Shown here piece after piece: positions 48,845 through 60,509 of a stretch of DNA of 64,000 nucleotides (position 1 is the first letter of the stretch; the number at the start of each line of letters is the position of its first letter). A model generated the notes under the pieces. That model was given only the letters and a program-made list of their open reading frames with translations, did no database searches and was not told where the DNA came from. A program made the translations under genes and the position numbers. Source of the DNA: Arthrobotrys musiformis (taxonomy: Eukaryota > Ascomycota > Orbiliomycetes > Orbiliales > Orbiliaceae); NCBI GenBank assembly GCA_036971715.1, contig JAVHJL010000009.1:806001-870000 (forward strand), written 5' to 3'.

Positions 48845-50112
48845 TTAGGCGCTGACTGGCTCCAAGGTCACACTTCCAGCGCTGGTATCCTCGATGAAGA
48901 TACCGCCATAGGTCAAACCCTCATTAGGTCTCTTGCTTTGATATCCCTCCTTAACAACATTGATCCCGGCGGGGCCAGTTGGCAACTTCAACAATCCAAT
49001 ATGGAATTGGCCCTTTCCACTAGCATCATTGCTAACCGGCCCTACAACCTTAGCAAGTGGTGAGAGCCCAGTGCTATAATAAACTGTAATCAGATTGTTG
49101 CCCCAGTCGCTCTCAATGGCGAAGTTGTGCCATTCGTCTTCGGTGAAAGGGACGTTGAGAAGCTCGGCTGGTGCGGAAGAGGTCGAAGAGGAGTAGAGGC
49201 GGAGGGTTTTGGCATCAGCTAGAGGCCATGATTCTGCGAATGGGGTGCCGGTTTTCAATTGCCACTGGATCGAAATATCGGTTGTCACGGTCGTTTAGCT
49301 ATGCCTCTAAGGGTAAAATTGTTGGGAGGTTTTTATATATATACTTACGACGTGGGACGAATAATCTTGTGTCTCGATGAAAACTGGCTGGTATTCATGA
49401 GTATAGTTCAATGGTCTAGTAGGATCGGTCCTGATCGAGAAGTGGTGTGCTGTGACTCCATTGTTTGTGGCATCGTCACCGCTGTTCACTCCGGGAAGGA
49501 GTTCGGAACGACGGAATCCAGTTTGTGCGTTTTGTGGACCACCTGGGGCAAAGATGGATTTGTTACTGCTCAGCATGTTAGTACGGTTGCCAAAATCTCG
49601 AACTATATTCGTATCTTTTCTAGTTTACGCACTTGATTTTTACGATCAACGACTTTCCATTGAGGGGGACGTCGAACTATTCGATGGTGTTAGAAAGCCC
49701 TTCAATCAACTACCACTTCATGAATATTATCGGCCTCGGGCCTAAGTTGAGTTTCTTACGAGGGAATCCGGGATATTCGGGAATTGAATAACTTTCGACC
49801 ACGGCTCCTCTATACATTACAAGCAAATTAGAATACTGTGAGCCTATAAACTATGCGTAGATAGATACATGTATGCACAGCTGTATATAGGAAGATACCT
49901 TATATACGCCAACGAAGTAAGTACTTACCGCCCAAAACATACTCCGCATTATAGGGACTTGTCGAATAGTCATCGAACTTGGCAGCTCTAAATAGCGGTG
50001 GGATCCTGCCGTCAAATACGATTGGGTTGACACCAATTGTGGTCGTGGTCTTAGTTGTCGGAACGGCTTGCGCAATTGCTGCAAAAACAGCAACGGAGAT
50101 AATCGACAACAT
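48845..50112 (-). CDS. Secreted GH131-family glucanase
   Basis: Transcript-order exons 50112-49929, 49809-49760, 49676-49633, 49565-49349 and 49264-48845 give 304 aa. The start is the Met of MLSIISVAVFAAIAQAVPT, a classic signal peptide. Mature sequence follows the GH131 pattern: PIVFDGRIPP, KVIQFPNIPDSLFDVPLNGKS, FRRSELLP, LNYTHEYQPVF, DEWHNFAIESDW, VYYSTGLSPL, GKGQFHIGLLKLPTGP and LTYGGIFIEDT. Several N-glycosylation sequons occur. GH131 enzymes are fungal beta-glucanases acting on beta-1,3/1,6/1,4-glucans, used on plant or fungal walls. Four introns in 0.9 kb of coding sequence, including a 44-nt exon, is intron-dense for the window. No carbohydrate-binding module is seen. Confidence 0.88.
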
Positions 50113-50378
50113 CTCGAATACCAATTGATTTATCAATTATCGACAAGAGCGGTGATGCAGGACAATTTGAAGAAATGAATGAAGTCTAGATAAGCTTTTC
50201 CCGCCAAAGGAAACCAAGAAAAGGAGAAGAAAGATCGAAAGAACATCTTGGGACAAGAAGTGGATCTTTTGTACTTCCCTTTATAATCCCTCAATTACTC
50301 TAGCAAAACCTGGGGTAGGATAGCAAGCACTATTATTCCAGGGGGTTACGTCTAGCTTTCGTATACACTGTCATAGGC

Positions 50379-50386
50379 TATAAAAG
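50379..50386 (+). promoter_or_regulatory. Canonical TATA box
   Basis: TATAAAAG lies 71 bp before the ATG of the small reading frame at 50457. It is the clearest TATA element I noticed in the gene-free stretches, but an out-of-frame ATG at 50417 lies between it and the frame. Confidence 0.4.
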
Positions 50387-50456
50387 AATCCCGGGTTCGC
50401 TCGACGAAGAACGGGTATGCATCGTGTAATAGACTCCCCATCTCGCATCATATACC

Positions 50457-50741
50457 ATGGGGGCTTCTACCAATTACGACAAACTACAAGACGGATTTCC
50501 CGGAAAACAGGATAGCTATTGGTACTATGATGCGAGAAAGAACGTGTTAGTTTGCAGCGAATATATTGATTCGCGAATTTCGTGGTGGAGGTGGGAGGGT
50601 CGGATAAATTGTAGACAGGCTGAAGTTTCTAGATGTTTACTGGATGGGGTAATTTACCGGGATACATGGGTATTTGGGAGATCTTTGAGGGCGGACCGTG
50701 ATACCGGAATAAGTATACTCAATTTTGGGTGGCTGGAGTAA
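50457..50741 (+). CDS. Possible small Trp-rich protein, unknown
   Basis: A 94-codon frame starts in a strong context (ACCATGG) downstream of a TATAAAAG box. The product contains six Trp and several Tyr, with a WWRW run near its middle, two well spaced Cys, and is hydrophilic overall with no signal peptide. I do not recognise it. Against it: an earlier ATG at 50417 opens a roughly 32-codon overlapping frame, and no intron or homology supports it. It could be a real small gene, a fragment of a spliced gene, or chance. Confidence 0.25.
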   Translation: MGASTNYDKLQDGFPGKQDSYWYYDARKNVLVCSEYIDSRISWWRWEGRINCRQAEVSRCLLDGVIYRDTWVFGRSLRADRDTGISILNFGWLE

Positions 50742-51535
50742 TGTATTCTCGAGTTAGGAATTGGCATTTATGGTTCAGCAATCGAATCAGGAATTTGAAT
50801 ATCCAGAAATTGAAGGATATGCATTGTTGGAGGCTGGAGGCTAAAGGTGTTGTAGGAGGTTGAGCTTAGAAGGTTGTGGCGCCCTGGGTAGCAAGCCGTG
50901 GCGGTGCGCCTTTCCAGAATCTCAAGCTTCGGGATATCTAAAACCTAAGTAACTACCAAGGTAGGTAGTTTCGATATTTCTTAATAGGTGCTGATACTTC
51001 ATAAATATATGGACTGATAGAAGGGCGAAGTCGTGAATCATGAATTGTCTCCAGACTTTTTAACTCCTATGTAACATGAATGAAAAAAAAAAACAGTCAT
51101 ATCTACTGGCTCGCTCTACTACATCTCGAGAGGAGTAGCGGTTGCTTGGATGATTGTATCATATTCGGATTCCCTCATTCTATGGCATCTTTGTCCTACA
51201 GAAAAAACGTCCGGAATAACCCCGAGTCCCAGAAAGAAAAAAAATATACAACATGACCCATCAGTCACCCCGCCGCAATCCATAAAGCGCAAAGAAGTTC
51301 CAGAAATCGGGTTGGAAGGATCATAAGACCAGCCCCTTTGAGATATCTCAAACAAGGGTAATACGGGAGCCAAAAAGGATTAAGGTATAGCGGGATGAGG
51401 TGATGTGGAGGTGGTGGCGGAAAAGAAAAAAGTGGGTAGCCATGGCATTATATAAAAAAGTGTGAGGGAAAAAAACCTAAAAACACAAGGGACGAAACAC
51501 CCAGGAAAGAGATGCTAAAAATTAAACCAACATAT

Positions 51536-52607
51536 TTACGACGAGGTGATCTCGTGTCGCTTGATGTTGGTTAATCTGCCGCGCTGCCTGGTGTTAAGTC
51601 TGATGACGGCCTGTTCCTTTGGCTTCTCGACGGACTCGTCTTCCTCAGCAACGACAACTTCGATGTGGCAAGGGTTGGACATGTATGGGTTGATCTAAAA
51701 CATTGTTAGTGTCTCTATTTATATAAGATGCACCCAAGATATGGACAGCCATTGAGGGTTTTGATTGGGTAACGTACTCTGCCGTGGGCTCTGTATGTCC
51801 TTCTGCGCTGCTTGGGGGCCTGGTTGACCTGAATGTGGGAGATGACGAGCTTCTCGCCGTCAAGACCTTTCGATTCGGCGTTGGCTTCAGCGTTCTTGAG
51901 GAGGCCGAGGATGAATTCGGCAGACTTCTCTGGCCAGCGACCGAGAGGGGCACCGAACTGCTTGGCTGTAGGTTGGAAAAATTTCCAGTCAGCCAATACT
52001 CTTCTAAGTCGTCGAAAACCATCTCCATATCCTATTCAAAAGCTGATAGACAGAGGGCCCTCCACATGCCCTTTCCCCATTTCAAATAATTTTTGTCGGA
52101 ATCGTAGTTGTATCCTTCACTTTTGCCCCCCTCTGTCCCTCTTTTTTCCCATCTCGAATTGCTCCACCTTTCAATATAACATGAAAAACTCAATCACTAA
52201 CCTTGGGCGGTTCGGCCGGTGCTGCCATTGAATCTCCTCATTGGGATACACTCCTTCTTCTCCTTGACATTCTCGAGGTAGACAAGGGCACGAGCAAGCT
52301 TCATGCCACTGACAGCCTGAGCAGTCTCACGAGTGTTCTTGAAGGAAACACGGAGGTAAGAACCGCGCGACTTGGCGGACTTGTTGGGGTTTTGGGGAAC
52401 GGCGGCGTATCGGACCTATATGACGAAAAAGACATTTGCCGTCAGCATGGCTGTTCCCTTCGTATCCTCGTGGAAATTTCGAGATCTCGATGTTGAAGTA
52501 TCATGTCGACGGCGGTTGAACGAGCAAGTTCTGTCGAGCAGCTTCGGACGCACGCCAGTCGACAGGATTCCAGCATCGAGCATATCGAGAGCAACAGAAC
52601 TGACCAT
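51536..52607 (-). CDS. RPL17: 60S ribosomal protein L17 (uL22)
   Basis: Transcript-order exons 52607-52605, 52415-52202, 51965-51778 and 51694-51536 give 187 aa. The first exon codes only the initiator Met (ATG followed by a GTCAGT donor), an arrangement seen in other fungal ribosomal protein genes. The protein starts [20 protein letters not shown] and includes [77 protein letters not shown], ending [14 protein letters not shown]. uL22 lines the peptide exit tunnel. It diverges from fibrillarin. Confidence 0.95.
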
Positions 52608-53100
52608 TTTGTCGGTGATGGGTGATGTCGTAAAGAAGACCGGGGTATGAGAGTCGAAGTTTGTCGGATGGAAGTTGTCGATGTCGTCTGTTTGGCGCTG
52701 TTTCTTCTTCGACAGGCGAAAAAATTGGGGACCACACACATTGCAGCCAAGGTGAGGCGTTTGTCCAATCAAAAAGTGTTGTCAGGGCTTCTAACCCTCT
52801 CAACGCGCCAGTCCCAAAACGGCTAGTTTGTTATTTTAAGCCGCATAAGGCTTGGCAAGAGAGAAAAAGTAAAGAGCATTGGAAAATTTTTGGTTTCAAC
52901 ATCGCGGTAGAAGACACTAGACACCCAGTCCATCCATCCATCTTTTCTTCGTCACTCAACCTCTCCAACTTCAACTCGTGACGACAGAGATTACTCCCTG
53001 TCACTTCACTCTAGCGCGTACCTGTCCTGTTGTATCGCATGCTGATACGACAAATACGCAATTCTTTTCGATAATCTTTCTTCACATTTAAACCGAACAA
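52608..53100. promoter_or_regulatory. Divergent RPL17/NOP1 promoter
   Basis: 493 bp shared by two ribosome-production genes. It contains AACCCT at 52793-52798 and a CCAAT box at about 52765 (within GTCCAATC). No gene is seen. Confidence 0.5.
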
Positions 53101-54286
53101 ATGGCTTTCACACCTAGAGGAGGTCGCGGTGGCGGCGGTGGTCGAGGTGGATTCGGCGGTGGCCGTGGTGGTGCTGGTGGACGAGGTGGTGGACGAGGCG
53201 GCGCTTCAGGTGGAAGAGGTATGTTTTTGCTCCATTGAGTCCCTAATTGATCGATCGATCGTGCGAACGGCTTGCATCGTCGCTCGCCGTCGAAATTTTC
53301 GCGTGCTACGATTTGGTCAGTGTCTAACTACAATTCTGTCTACCAGGCGGCAGAGGTGGTGGTCCAGGCGGCCGAGGAGCTGCTCGTGGTGGCCGAGGTG
53401 GCCCTCCCCGCGGCGGACGTGGTGGTCCTCGCGGTGGTGCTCGTGGAGGTATGAAGGGCGGCGCCAAGGGTGGTGCTAAGGTCGCAATCGAAGTTCACCC
53501 ACGCCACCCCGGTGTCTTCGTAGCCAGAAGCACCAAGGAGGATCTCCTTGTCACCAAGAACTTGGTTCCCGGAGAGTCCGTCTACGGCGAGAAGCGTATT
53601 TCCATTGACGCCCCAGTAGAGGCTGCTGCCGACGGCGAAACTAGCGTCCCAACCAAGATCGAGTACCGTGTTTGGAATCCTTTCAGATCAAAGTTGGCTG
53701 CCGGTATCCTCGGTGGTCTAGATGAGATCTTTATCAGACCTGGTGGAAAGGTTCTTTACCTTGGTGCTGCCTCTGGTACCTCTGTTTCTCACGTCGCTGA
53801 CATTGTCGGCCCCACTGGTTGCGTCTACGCCGTTGAGTTCTCGCACAGATCTGGTCGTGACCTTATCAACATGGCAAAGAAGCGAACAAACGTTATTCCA
53901 ATTATTGAGGATGCTCGTCATCCAATGAAGTACAGAATGCTGGTATCTATGGTCGATGTCGTCTTTGCCGACGTCGCCCAGCCAGATCAGGCTAGAATTG
54001 TCGGATTGAACTCTCATTTGTTCCTTAAGGACAATGGTGGTGTCGTCGTTTCTATCAAAGCCAGCTGTATCGACAGTACCGCTGCACCGGAAGCCGTCTT
54101 CGCAAGCGAGGTCAAGAAGCTCAGAGCAGAGAGAATAAAACCACTTGAACAGTTGACACTAGGTAGGTCACTGACTACACCCCATCAAGCTGCATGGTAG
54201 ACGACTAACAGCATTATCTTCCTACAGAACCCTTCGAAAGAGACCATTGTGCTGTCGTCGGCAGATACATTCGTTCGCAGTCTTAG
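53101..54286 (+). CDS. NOP1: Fibrillarin, box C/D snoRNP 2'-O-methyltransferase
   Basis: Exons 53101-53218, 53347-54162 and 54228-54286 give 330 aa. Residues about 1-85 are a Gly/Arg-rich (GAR) domain of RGG repeats, interrupted by the first intron. The methyltransferase domain follows: [61 protein letters not shown] (SAM-binding motif I), [42 protein letters not shown] and [14 protein letters not shown]. Fibrillarin methylates rRNA in the nucleolus, guided by C/D snoRNAs with Nop56, Nop58 and Snu13. The length matches yeast Nop1 (327). I looked for a snoRNA in the 128-nt first intron and saw none. Confidence 0.97.
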
Positions 54287-55771
54287 GCAGATTATTTACC
54301 TACCAAGCTTTACAATACCCTACTCATCCACGATAATGCGGCTGCCTCTATAGGTTCCGCAATCGGATCGATGACCCTCACGCCGCTTTGTTAATAATCT
54401 ATCTAAACTCGGGAATCCGAAAGTTCGCTTGTGTCGCCTGCATGTTGAAGTCGGCGACGGGTAATCCTCAGGTTGTCGAGGGTTTCCTATATATCTCTTG
54501 CATAGTTTAATGTCCTCCCCCCATGTTCTAACCAGGAGTTTGGTTCCTAGTGGTTCTGCTGTTTGCTGCTCTCAGATCTGCCTGTTCGTTTTCTGATTTA
54601 CCTTTGCGCTGTATATTATGAGTGTACTCTTACTGGAGGTCTAGGATAGCTGTATCATTAAACCTTGATATCTGATAGAAACCGACGCTTAGATTACTAT
54701 ATTCTACCTATGCGCATTGACAAGCAGTATACAGAAAGGCTATCCAGGTGCTTGCACGCCCTTTCGGCCGGGGGGCTGTTCTGAGAATTCAATTGATTAA
54801 AGTGGAGACACTGTTCGAATTCGCCAACGAGCAAGAGCTATCTGACAGGGTACAGGGTTGTGACCGTAGTATAGTACCATTCGCAATTCGCAGTATGATA
54901 GAACGAGCACCCTTCCTACCGATGATTCGAAAGTAAGTACGTTCTGACACATTTTCTAAGTCATAATCTGTTCAGATATAGTCTTGATCAATAGTCTAGA
55001 AATTATTGATCATATGTTTCAGCCTAACAAGGGCCGAATGCAATATGTATCCAGGTAGCTCTTTGACGTCGGCGAGCGCGCGAAATAGGCCATGAAGCCA
55101 AGGTCTGACAAAGCGGCTGAACACCCCAGACCCACGTCTAGGAATTCCACCCCGTTTGCTGGCATTCCAACCGTCTGTCATGTTTGTTGCCGATTGGCTT
55201 AGTTCAGCCCTACAGCTCCACCCCGTCGCCACCTCCTAGCGAGTAAAAGGACGGCTCGAGCACTCCCACCTGCCGGCTGCCCCTCTGCATAATCAGATTG
55301 GAGAAAACCAATGCAGAGCAAAAACGAAACTCAAATTTTGGGGAAGGGTCGTGGTATTGGCAATGTGCACGTTTGTACGAATGGCACGTCGTATGCAGCG
55401 ATCGATAACATTCGGTGCTATATAGGTATAGTTCCTTTGCCATTATTGACATGGGACGAAAAAGCAGATTGCACCTTTTTCTTCGGAAAGGTGGCTGGAT
55501 ATAGGAGATGCATGCAATACCACGCAATTGGTGAAATAACAGGGTCGGCTTTGTTTTTCATGAGAAAGGTGGATTGTAGGCTACCATTTGGGGTCAGGAG
55601 GCAGGTTTACGCCCTCGTCGCTGAAGTTCTATAAAGCCAGGCCTTCCCGCTCTTGGAGATTTATCGTGGAACGATACTCTGGGAAGTCAATCTTTCATCC
55701 TTTCGCCAATCTCTCGATCCGATTTCACTTTTGGTCGGTGTAACACCCTCCGGTTCCACTATTTTTCTAAG
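54287..55771. other. 1.5-kb intergenic region between NOP1 and the FAS1 gene
   Basis: No supported gene. Overlapping frames of about 105 codons occur on both strands near 55210-55634 without recognisable content. The FAS1 promoter lies at the right end. Confidence 0.5.
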
Positions 55772-57115
55772 ATGCATACAAAAACTTTGTTCGCTGCGGC
55801 TTTGCTGGCCGCTTCCACCGCGAATGCCCAAAGTTTCCTTGAGGCGATCCAAAAAACGCCAGAGCTCTCTTTGTTCTCTGCGATAGTTTCTGGCCTCAAT
55901 GAAACCTTCACAGATCTCCTGAAATCAATCGGCCCCGACGATGGTAGTCGCACGATTCTCGTTCCGAACGACCAAGCCATCCAATCGTTCATGGTAAAAA
56001 ACAATATCAAGTCGCCTGCTGATGTTCCTGTAGAGAAGGTTATTCCGTTTCTGAGTTATCATGTATTGGTGAATAACATTAGCAGCGCACAGTTCGCGAC
56101 TCCGGGGGGCGCTGTTGTGGAGACTAAGTTGCAAGATGAGAAGTATGCTCTTTTAGCGGGAAACAGTGGACAGGTCGTGTTTGGTACACGTAAAGCAGGT
56201 GAGGAGAAGAAGGAGGCGGCGATTGAAATCAAGAGTGGTGTCGAGGGGGGCGCTGTGCAGATAGTGAAGCAGGATGTAGTGTTCAATCAAGGCTTTATCC
56301 ATGTGGTTGATGGGTGAGTTCTATCCGATCTACTCTTGATGCCATACCTAAGTCTGGGTATAAGACATGGTGGAGATACATGCAATACTGACGTGCCGTA
56401 TCATGGGAGAATAGTTTTTTGACCCTGCCAACGAACTGTTCGAAGACGATCGAGCACCAAGGTGCTGAGCGTTTAGTAACATACATCAAGCGCCTCGGTC
56501 TTCTGGATACTCTTGACAGCTACCCCGGTGCTACATGTTTCGCTCCGTCAGATGCAGCTATCGAGAAGGCCCTTCCGGTTCTGATGAATATGACTGATTC
56601 TGAACTGATTGATGCGATCAAGTTTCACACTTTGTTGGATACCTACTATACCCCGGATCTAAAGGATGGTCAAGTCATCGAGACCTCTTTGGCAGGTGCT
56701 TCGATCACGGTTAATGTCGTAGATGGAGATTATTACTTTAACGGAGTGTTGGCTAAGACCACCAACGATATCGCGAGAAACGGTGTGGCTTATCTGCTCG
56801 ATGGGGTATGTGTTCACTCCTATTAATATCACTTGGGTTCTCAAACAATCTAACGAGTATCTGTATACATAGATCATGCCCGCTGTATTCAACGGCACGA
56901 TAACACCATCCAAGCCGTCGACTACATCCGCCCAATCGACATCGACAGCCCCTCCAACTGGCACAAGCACTGGCGCAGGGACCGAAACCACAGGTGGCGC
57001 GGAAACTACCACATCGGCACCTACCGCTTCTGGTACCCCTAATGTCGCCGCCGCCGCCACAGTCGGAGGCTCGATATTTATGGCTGGCGTGTTGGCTTTG
57101 CTTGCTATTTTTTGA
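55772..57115 (+). CDS. GPI-anchored surface protein with two FAS1 (fasciclin) domains
   Basis: Exons 55772-56313, 56415-56805 and 56873-57115 give 391 aa. A signal peptide (MHTKTLFAAALLAASTANAQ) is followed by two FAS1 domains: about 22-182 (TILVPNDQAIQSFM; LSYHVL; GFIHVVDG) and 183-320 (GATCFAPSDAAIEKAL; IKFHTLL; GVAYLLDG). The first intron falls exactly at the domain junction. A Ser/Thr/Pro-rich stalk (TTSAQSTSTAPPTGTSTG and on) leads to a C-terminal hydrophobic segment (IFMAGVLALLAIF) with no cytoplasmic residues, which predicts GPI anchoring. FAS1 proteins act in adhesion; fungal members sit on the wall or vacuole membrane. The specific ligand is unknown. Confidence 0.92.
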
Positions 57116-57739
57116 GTATTAGATGTCCCAAAATAGTATGGTCGTGGTAATATCCATTTAATTAATAACATAGACGGACCATATGCGTATACGCGTATCG
57201 ATATATCATGTAATGACCGGTCCGACTTGGCTTTTGTGGTATAATTTCTTCATTCTCAGCAACCTGTAATTAGTTTCTAGTACTCGCAAACTTTTAAATC
57301 CATTCTTCATAACAGTGTATAGGTATATAGCTAGGTACCTACTTAAGTACTTACACATACCCTGCGCCTTGAACCCCTATAGTCATCTAATTCTGCTCTT
57401 TCACGCAATTTCGAACATTTACATTTGCCCGCGACAATTCATTGAAAGAAAAGGCCCTGAGACTATTAAAAATTGCCGAAATGGCATAGCAATTGGTTTT
57501 ACATACCAGATATACACCTGGCCCCCGAGACTCGCAGCTATCCTAGCTAACGCCTCAAGTTGACATCTTGGTGTAATATCGGTAGTGTTGGAATTTGAGC
57601 CAAAACGCAATAAAAGGTGTTGCGGGTCTTGCCGGCTGGCCGCCTTTGGATAAGTGTTCCCCAGATTCGCGAGCTCGGATGTGTCACTCGACCGTAGACC
57701 TTCAACCAGACATCATCCAACCCCAAGAAAAATCTCAAG
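57116..57739. other. Intergenic region between the FAS1 gene and TYR1
   Basis: Holds the FAS1 3' UTR and TYR1 promoter. Contains ATGCGTATACGCGTAT (about 57183-57198) and a dense TAGGTACCTACTTAAGTAC cluster (about 57314-57357). No gene is seen. Confidence 0.5.
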
Positions 57740-59528
57740 ATGCCGACAGAAATACCAATTGCATCGCCGACGGAAACCCAAGATGCCACCGTTGGTATCA
57801 TAGGTATGGGCGACATGGGTCGTCTCTACGCCAAAAAAATATCAGGGGCAGGGTGGAAGTAAGTAAGCACTGTTTGCATTGCATTTGTCCAATCTCAGCT
57901 CCCGAAACCGGCCAATGTGCCCACGATGCTCATCTGCATATAGGGTCGTCGCCTGTGATAGGCCAGATAAATATGAGGACCTGAAAGCCGAATTTCAAGG
58001 TACCGAAGCCCTTTCTATCCGTGTTTGAGGCGCTTCCATGTCGCACAAATCACTGCAATACTAAAGCTGGTAGAGCCCGGGCTAAACAACAAATTCAAAT
58101 CCCGGACAATTCTGGATTGTTCGCTTGGTTTTTGTAATAGGTAGTTCTATTACTATCCTTGAAAACGGGCATTTAGTTTCACGATGTAGCGACTATATTA
58201 TGTATAGCGTTGAGGCCGAAAATATTGATGCGGTGGTGAAGCTTTATGGGCCCTGTAGGTCTATAATTACCCTAAGTACTACTAGTTCTTGAGGGCTAAT
58301 GAGTGTGCTTCCGTATGGAGCTTGTAGCTACAAAAATGGGCGCCATTGTAGGTGGCCAGACAAGTTGCAAAGCTCCGGAGATTGCAGCATTTGAGAAGCA
58401 TCTGCCCAAAGATGTGGAAATAATTAGCTGCCATTCGCTGCACGGGCCGAAGGTTGACTCCAGAGGGCAGCCATTGGTAATACTCCCTGATTGATTTTTG
58501 GTAGACCATTCATCCCTCAGCTCTAACATTTGGCGCGCGGCAGGTTATCATACCTCATAGAGCTTCACCCGAGGGCACAGCCCTGATAGCGCGGATTCTC
58601 TCCTGTTTCCAATCAAAAACAGTCCAACTTTCTGCATTGGAACACGACCAAATAACAGCAGACACGCAGGCCGTCACTCATGCCGCATTTCTAAGCATGG
58701 GTACCGCGTGGAATGCGAACGCTCAATTTCCATGGGAGGTTGAGCGCTATAACACCGGTGGTATCGAAAACGTGAAGATCAACATTATGATGAGGATCTA
58801 CAGCAATAAATGGCACGTGTACGCCGGTCTTGCGATATTGAACCCAGCAGCACGAGATCAGATTCGAGCGTACGCTGAAAGTGTGACAGAGCTGTTTAAG
58901 CTCATGGTATCGCACAAGAAGCAGGAATTCTCAGATCGAATTATTGCAGCTGGGACCGCGGTGTTTGGTCGACATCGCGGTAGTCCATTACTGTTGAGGG
59001 ATGATATACTGGATCAGTACTCTCTATCATCGGCTCAGATTCCGAAGAGCGAGAGGCGACCCAATAGTCATCTGAGTTTATTGGCAATGGTGGATTGTTG
59101 GTGGAAGCTGGGGATCGTGCCGTACGACCATATGATCTGTGAGACGCCGTTGTTTAGGCTATGGCTGGGAGTTGTGGAGTATGTGTACCGGGACAGACGG
59201 TTATTGGAAGAGTGTATCGAAACGGCTATGGAAGACGATACATTTAGGATGGATGATCTTGAATTTACTTTCGCAGCTAGGGTGAGTATCCCTCAGGATA
59301 TCCCATTCCTTCTTTGTACACTGCCCGATTTACTAATTTGTTTGATGAATATAGGGCTGGAGCGATGCGGTAAGCTTTGGAGATTTCGAGAGCTATAGGA
59401 AAAGATTCGAAAAAGTGCAGACATACTTCGCGCCGAGAGTGGCCGAAGCGACAAGGCTGGGCAATGAGATGATCGCAAAGATATTTGAGAAGACGAGAGA
59501 AGACACAAATCAGGAAGCTACTGCATGA
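57740..59528 (+). CDS. TYR1: Prephenate dehydrogenase (NADP+)
   Basis: Exons 57740-57858, 57944-57999, 58141-58254, 58328-58476, 58544-59281 and 59355-59528 give 449 aa, close to yeast Tyr1 (452). The N-terminal NADP fold reads TVGIIGMGDMGRLYAKKISG, then KVVACDRPDKYEDL. Conserved blocks after splicing are ILENGHLVSRCSDYIMYSVE, KMGAIVGGQTSCKAPEIAAF, SCHSLHGPKVDSRGQPL, IPHRASPEG, SALEHDQITADTQAVTHAAF and WNANAQFPWEVERY. The enzyme oxidatively decarboxylates prephenate to 4-hydroxyphenylpyruvate in tyrosine synthesis, in the cytosol. The two small exons (56 and 114 nt) are needed to rebuild the core of the cofactor domain. No ACT regulatory domain is seen. Confidence 0.95.
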
Positions 59529-60509
59529 AGAGGAGGATTGTACATATGATGCACCAAGTATTCTATGTTCCAGCGTACATAGGTGTATACAATCGAGTAA
59601 GTTGAATTTGAAGGATTTCTAGGTATCTTTGCCACTGCGAAGCTCGAAAGTTGGAGGCTTCTACGAACATCGCTATGAGAGGTTGCCGAGGCAACGAGCA
59701 TACAGCAAAGGCCTAGATGTTGACTGCTCAAGCCTTCGAATCTGAGGGCCATTGTTCGTCGCAAGAACTGTAGATATTGTCGCATCGGCTTATTCTAACA
59801 TCTACGGTTAAGACAGTGCGTGAAAGAGCAATTGTCTGTCTAAGGGTTTGAAGAGAAGGTTAGCTGGTACTAGGTTGAGATTCAATTGTATGCCAGGGCC
59901 CAGGAAGGCTCCGTGGCGGAATGACCAGGGTTGTTGATGTTGATGTTTTGGGACAAGCGAGAATCCGAGGCCGAAGAGCCCCACCACCGTGCGTGAACCA
60001 TGTACTGCACCAGCTCCCTCTCCAGATACTTACATACCTTCCCCTCGTCATCTTATCCTTCCCTCCACCTACGAAACCATTATCGCTCTCCAACACCATC
60101 GCCATCTACCAGTTTATTCTAGATCCATACTGGTCGCATTGTCCTTTGCTCCTAGAACGCTATCATTCTACCAGGTTTGCTCCCCTGACTGGTGGGTGCA
60201 GCGCACAGACCAATTCCGTTATCTCAAGGCCAATATCGCTAACCGCCTCTCTAAATGTAAACATGACTAGGTCAAATACCTAATTACCATCGGCCACTTA
60301 ATACTACACACCGCTCATCGCTTTAGATTCGAGCGCTTGGGAATATTCACAAAGATGATATAGTCTTGCTGTGCAACACTGCTTACGTCTTCTTCAGTCT
60401 TACATCTTATCATTTGCATTCCTGTATTCGGACCCGAGCTTGCCGAACCTCAGCTGCCGCCCCTCTACGACCGTATACCCCTTCGCTTTAGGGCACATAA
60501 TCGCATAAG
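59529..60509. other. 1-kb intergenic region between TYR1 and the last gene
   Basis: No supported gene. Pyrimidine-rich promoter-like sequence precedes the ATG at 60510. Confidence 0.5.

Larger units (their letters stand above)
50113..51535. other. 1.4-kb intergenic region with one possible small gene
   Basis: Between the GH131 start and the RPL17 3' end. Contains a candidate small reading frame (50457-50741, listed separately), a TAGGTAG-type motif (about 50943-50975) and A-rich tracts. Otherwise nothing is supported. Confidence 0.5.

Noticed and set aside
49264..49288. Continuing the GH131 last exon upstream to VTTDISIQ
   Set aside because: The frame hits a stop just upstream and has no usable acceptor there; the acceptor at GATCCAG|TGG gives SSHV-WQLKTG in phase.
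51966..52604. Box C/D snoRNA in RPL17 introns
   Set aside because: The introns lack a good C box (RTGATGA) paired with a D box (CTGA) and terminal stem. The RPS16 and fibrillarin introns were checked with the same result.
55210..55634. Overlapping 105-107 codon frames on both strands before the FAS1 gene
   Set aside because: Mutually overlapping, no motif; they probably lie in the FAS1 promoter.
58060..58115. tRNA-like B-box (AATTCAAATCCCGG) with CCGGG/CCCGG pairing
   Set aside because: It lies inside a TYR1 intron; the loop between the paired blocks is too long for a T arm and no acceptor stem or D arm can be formed.
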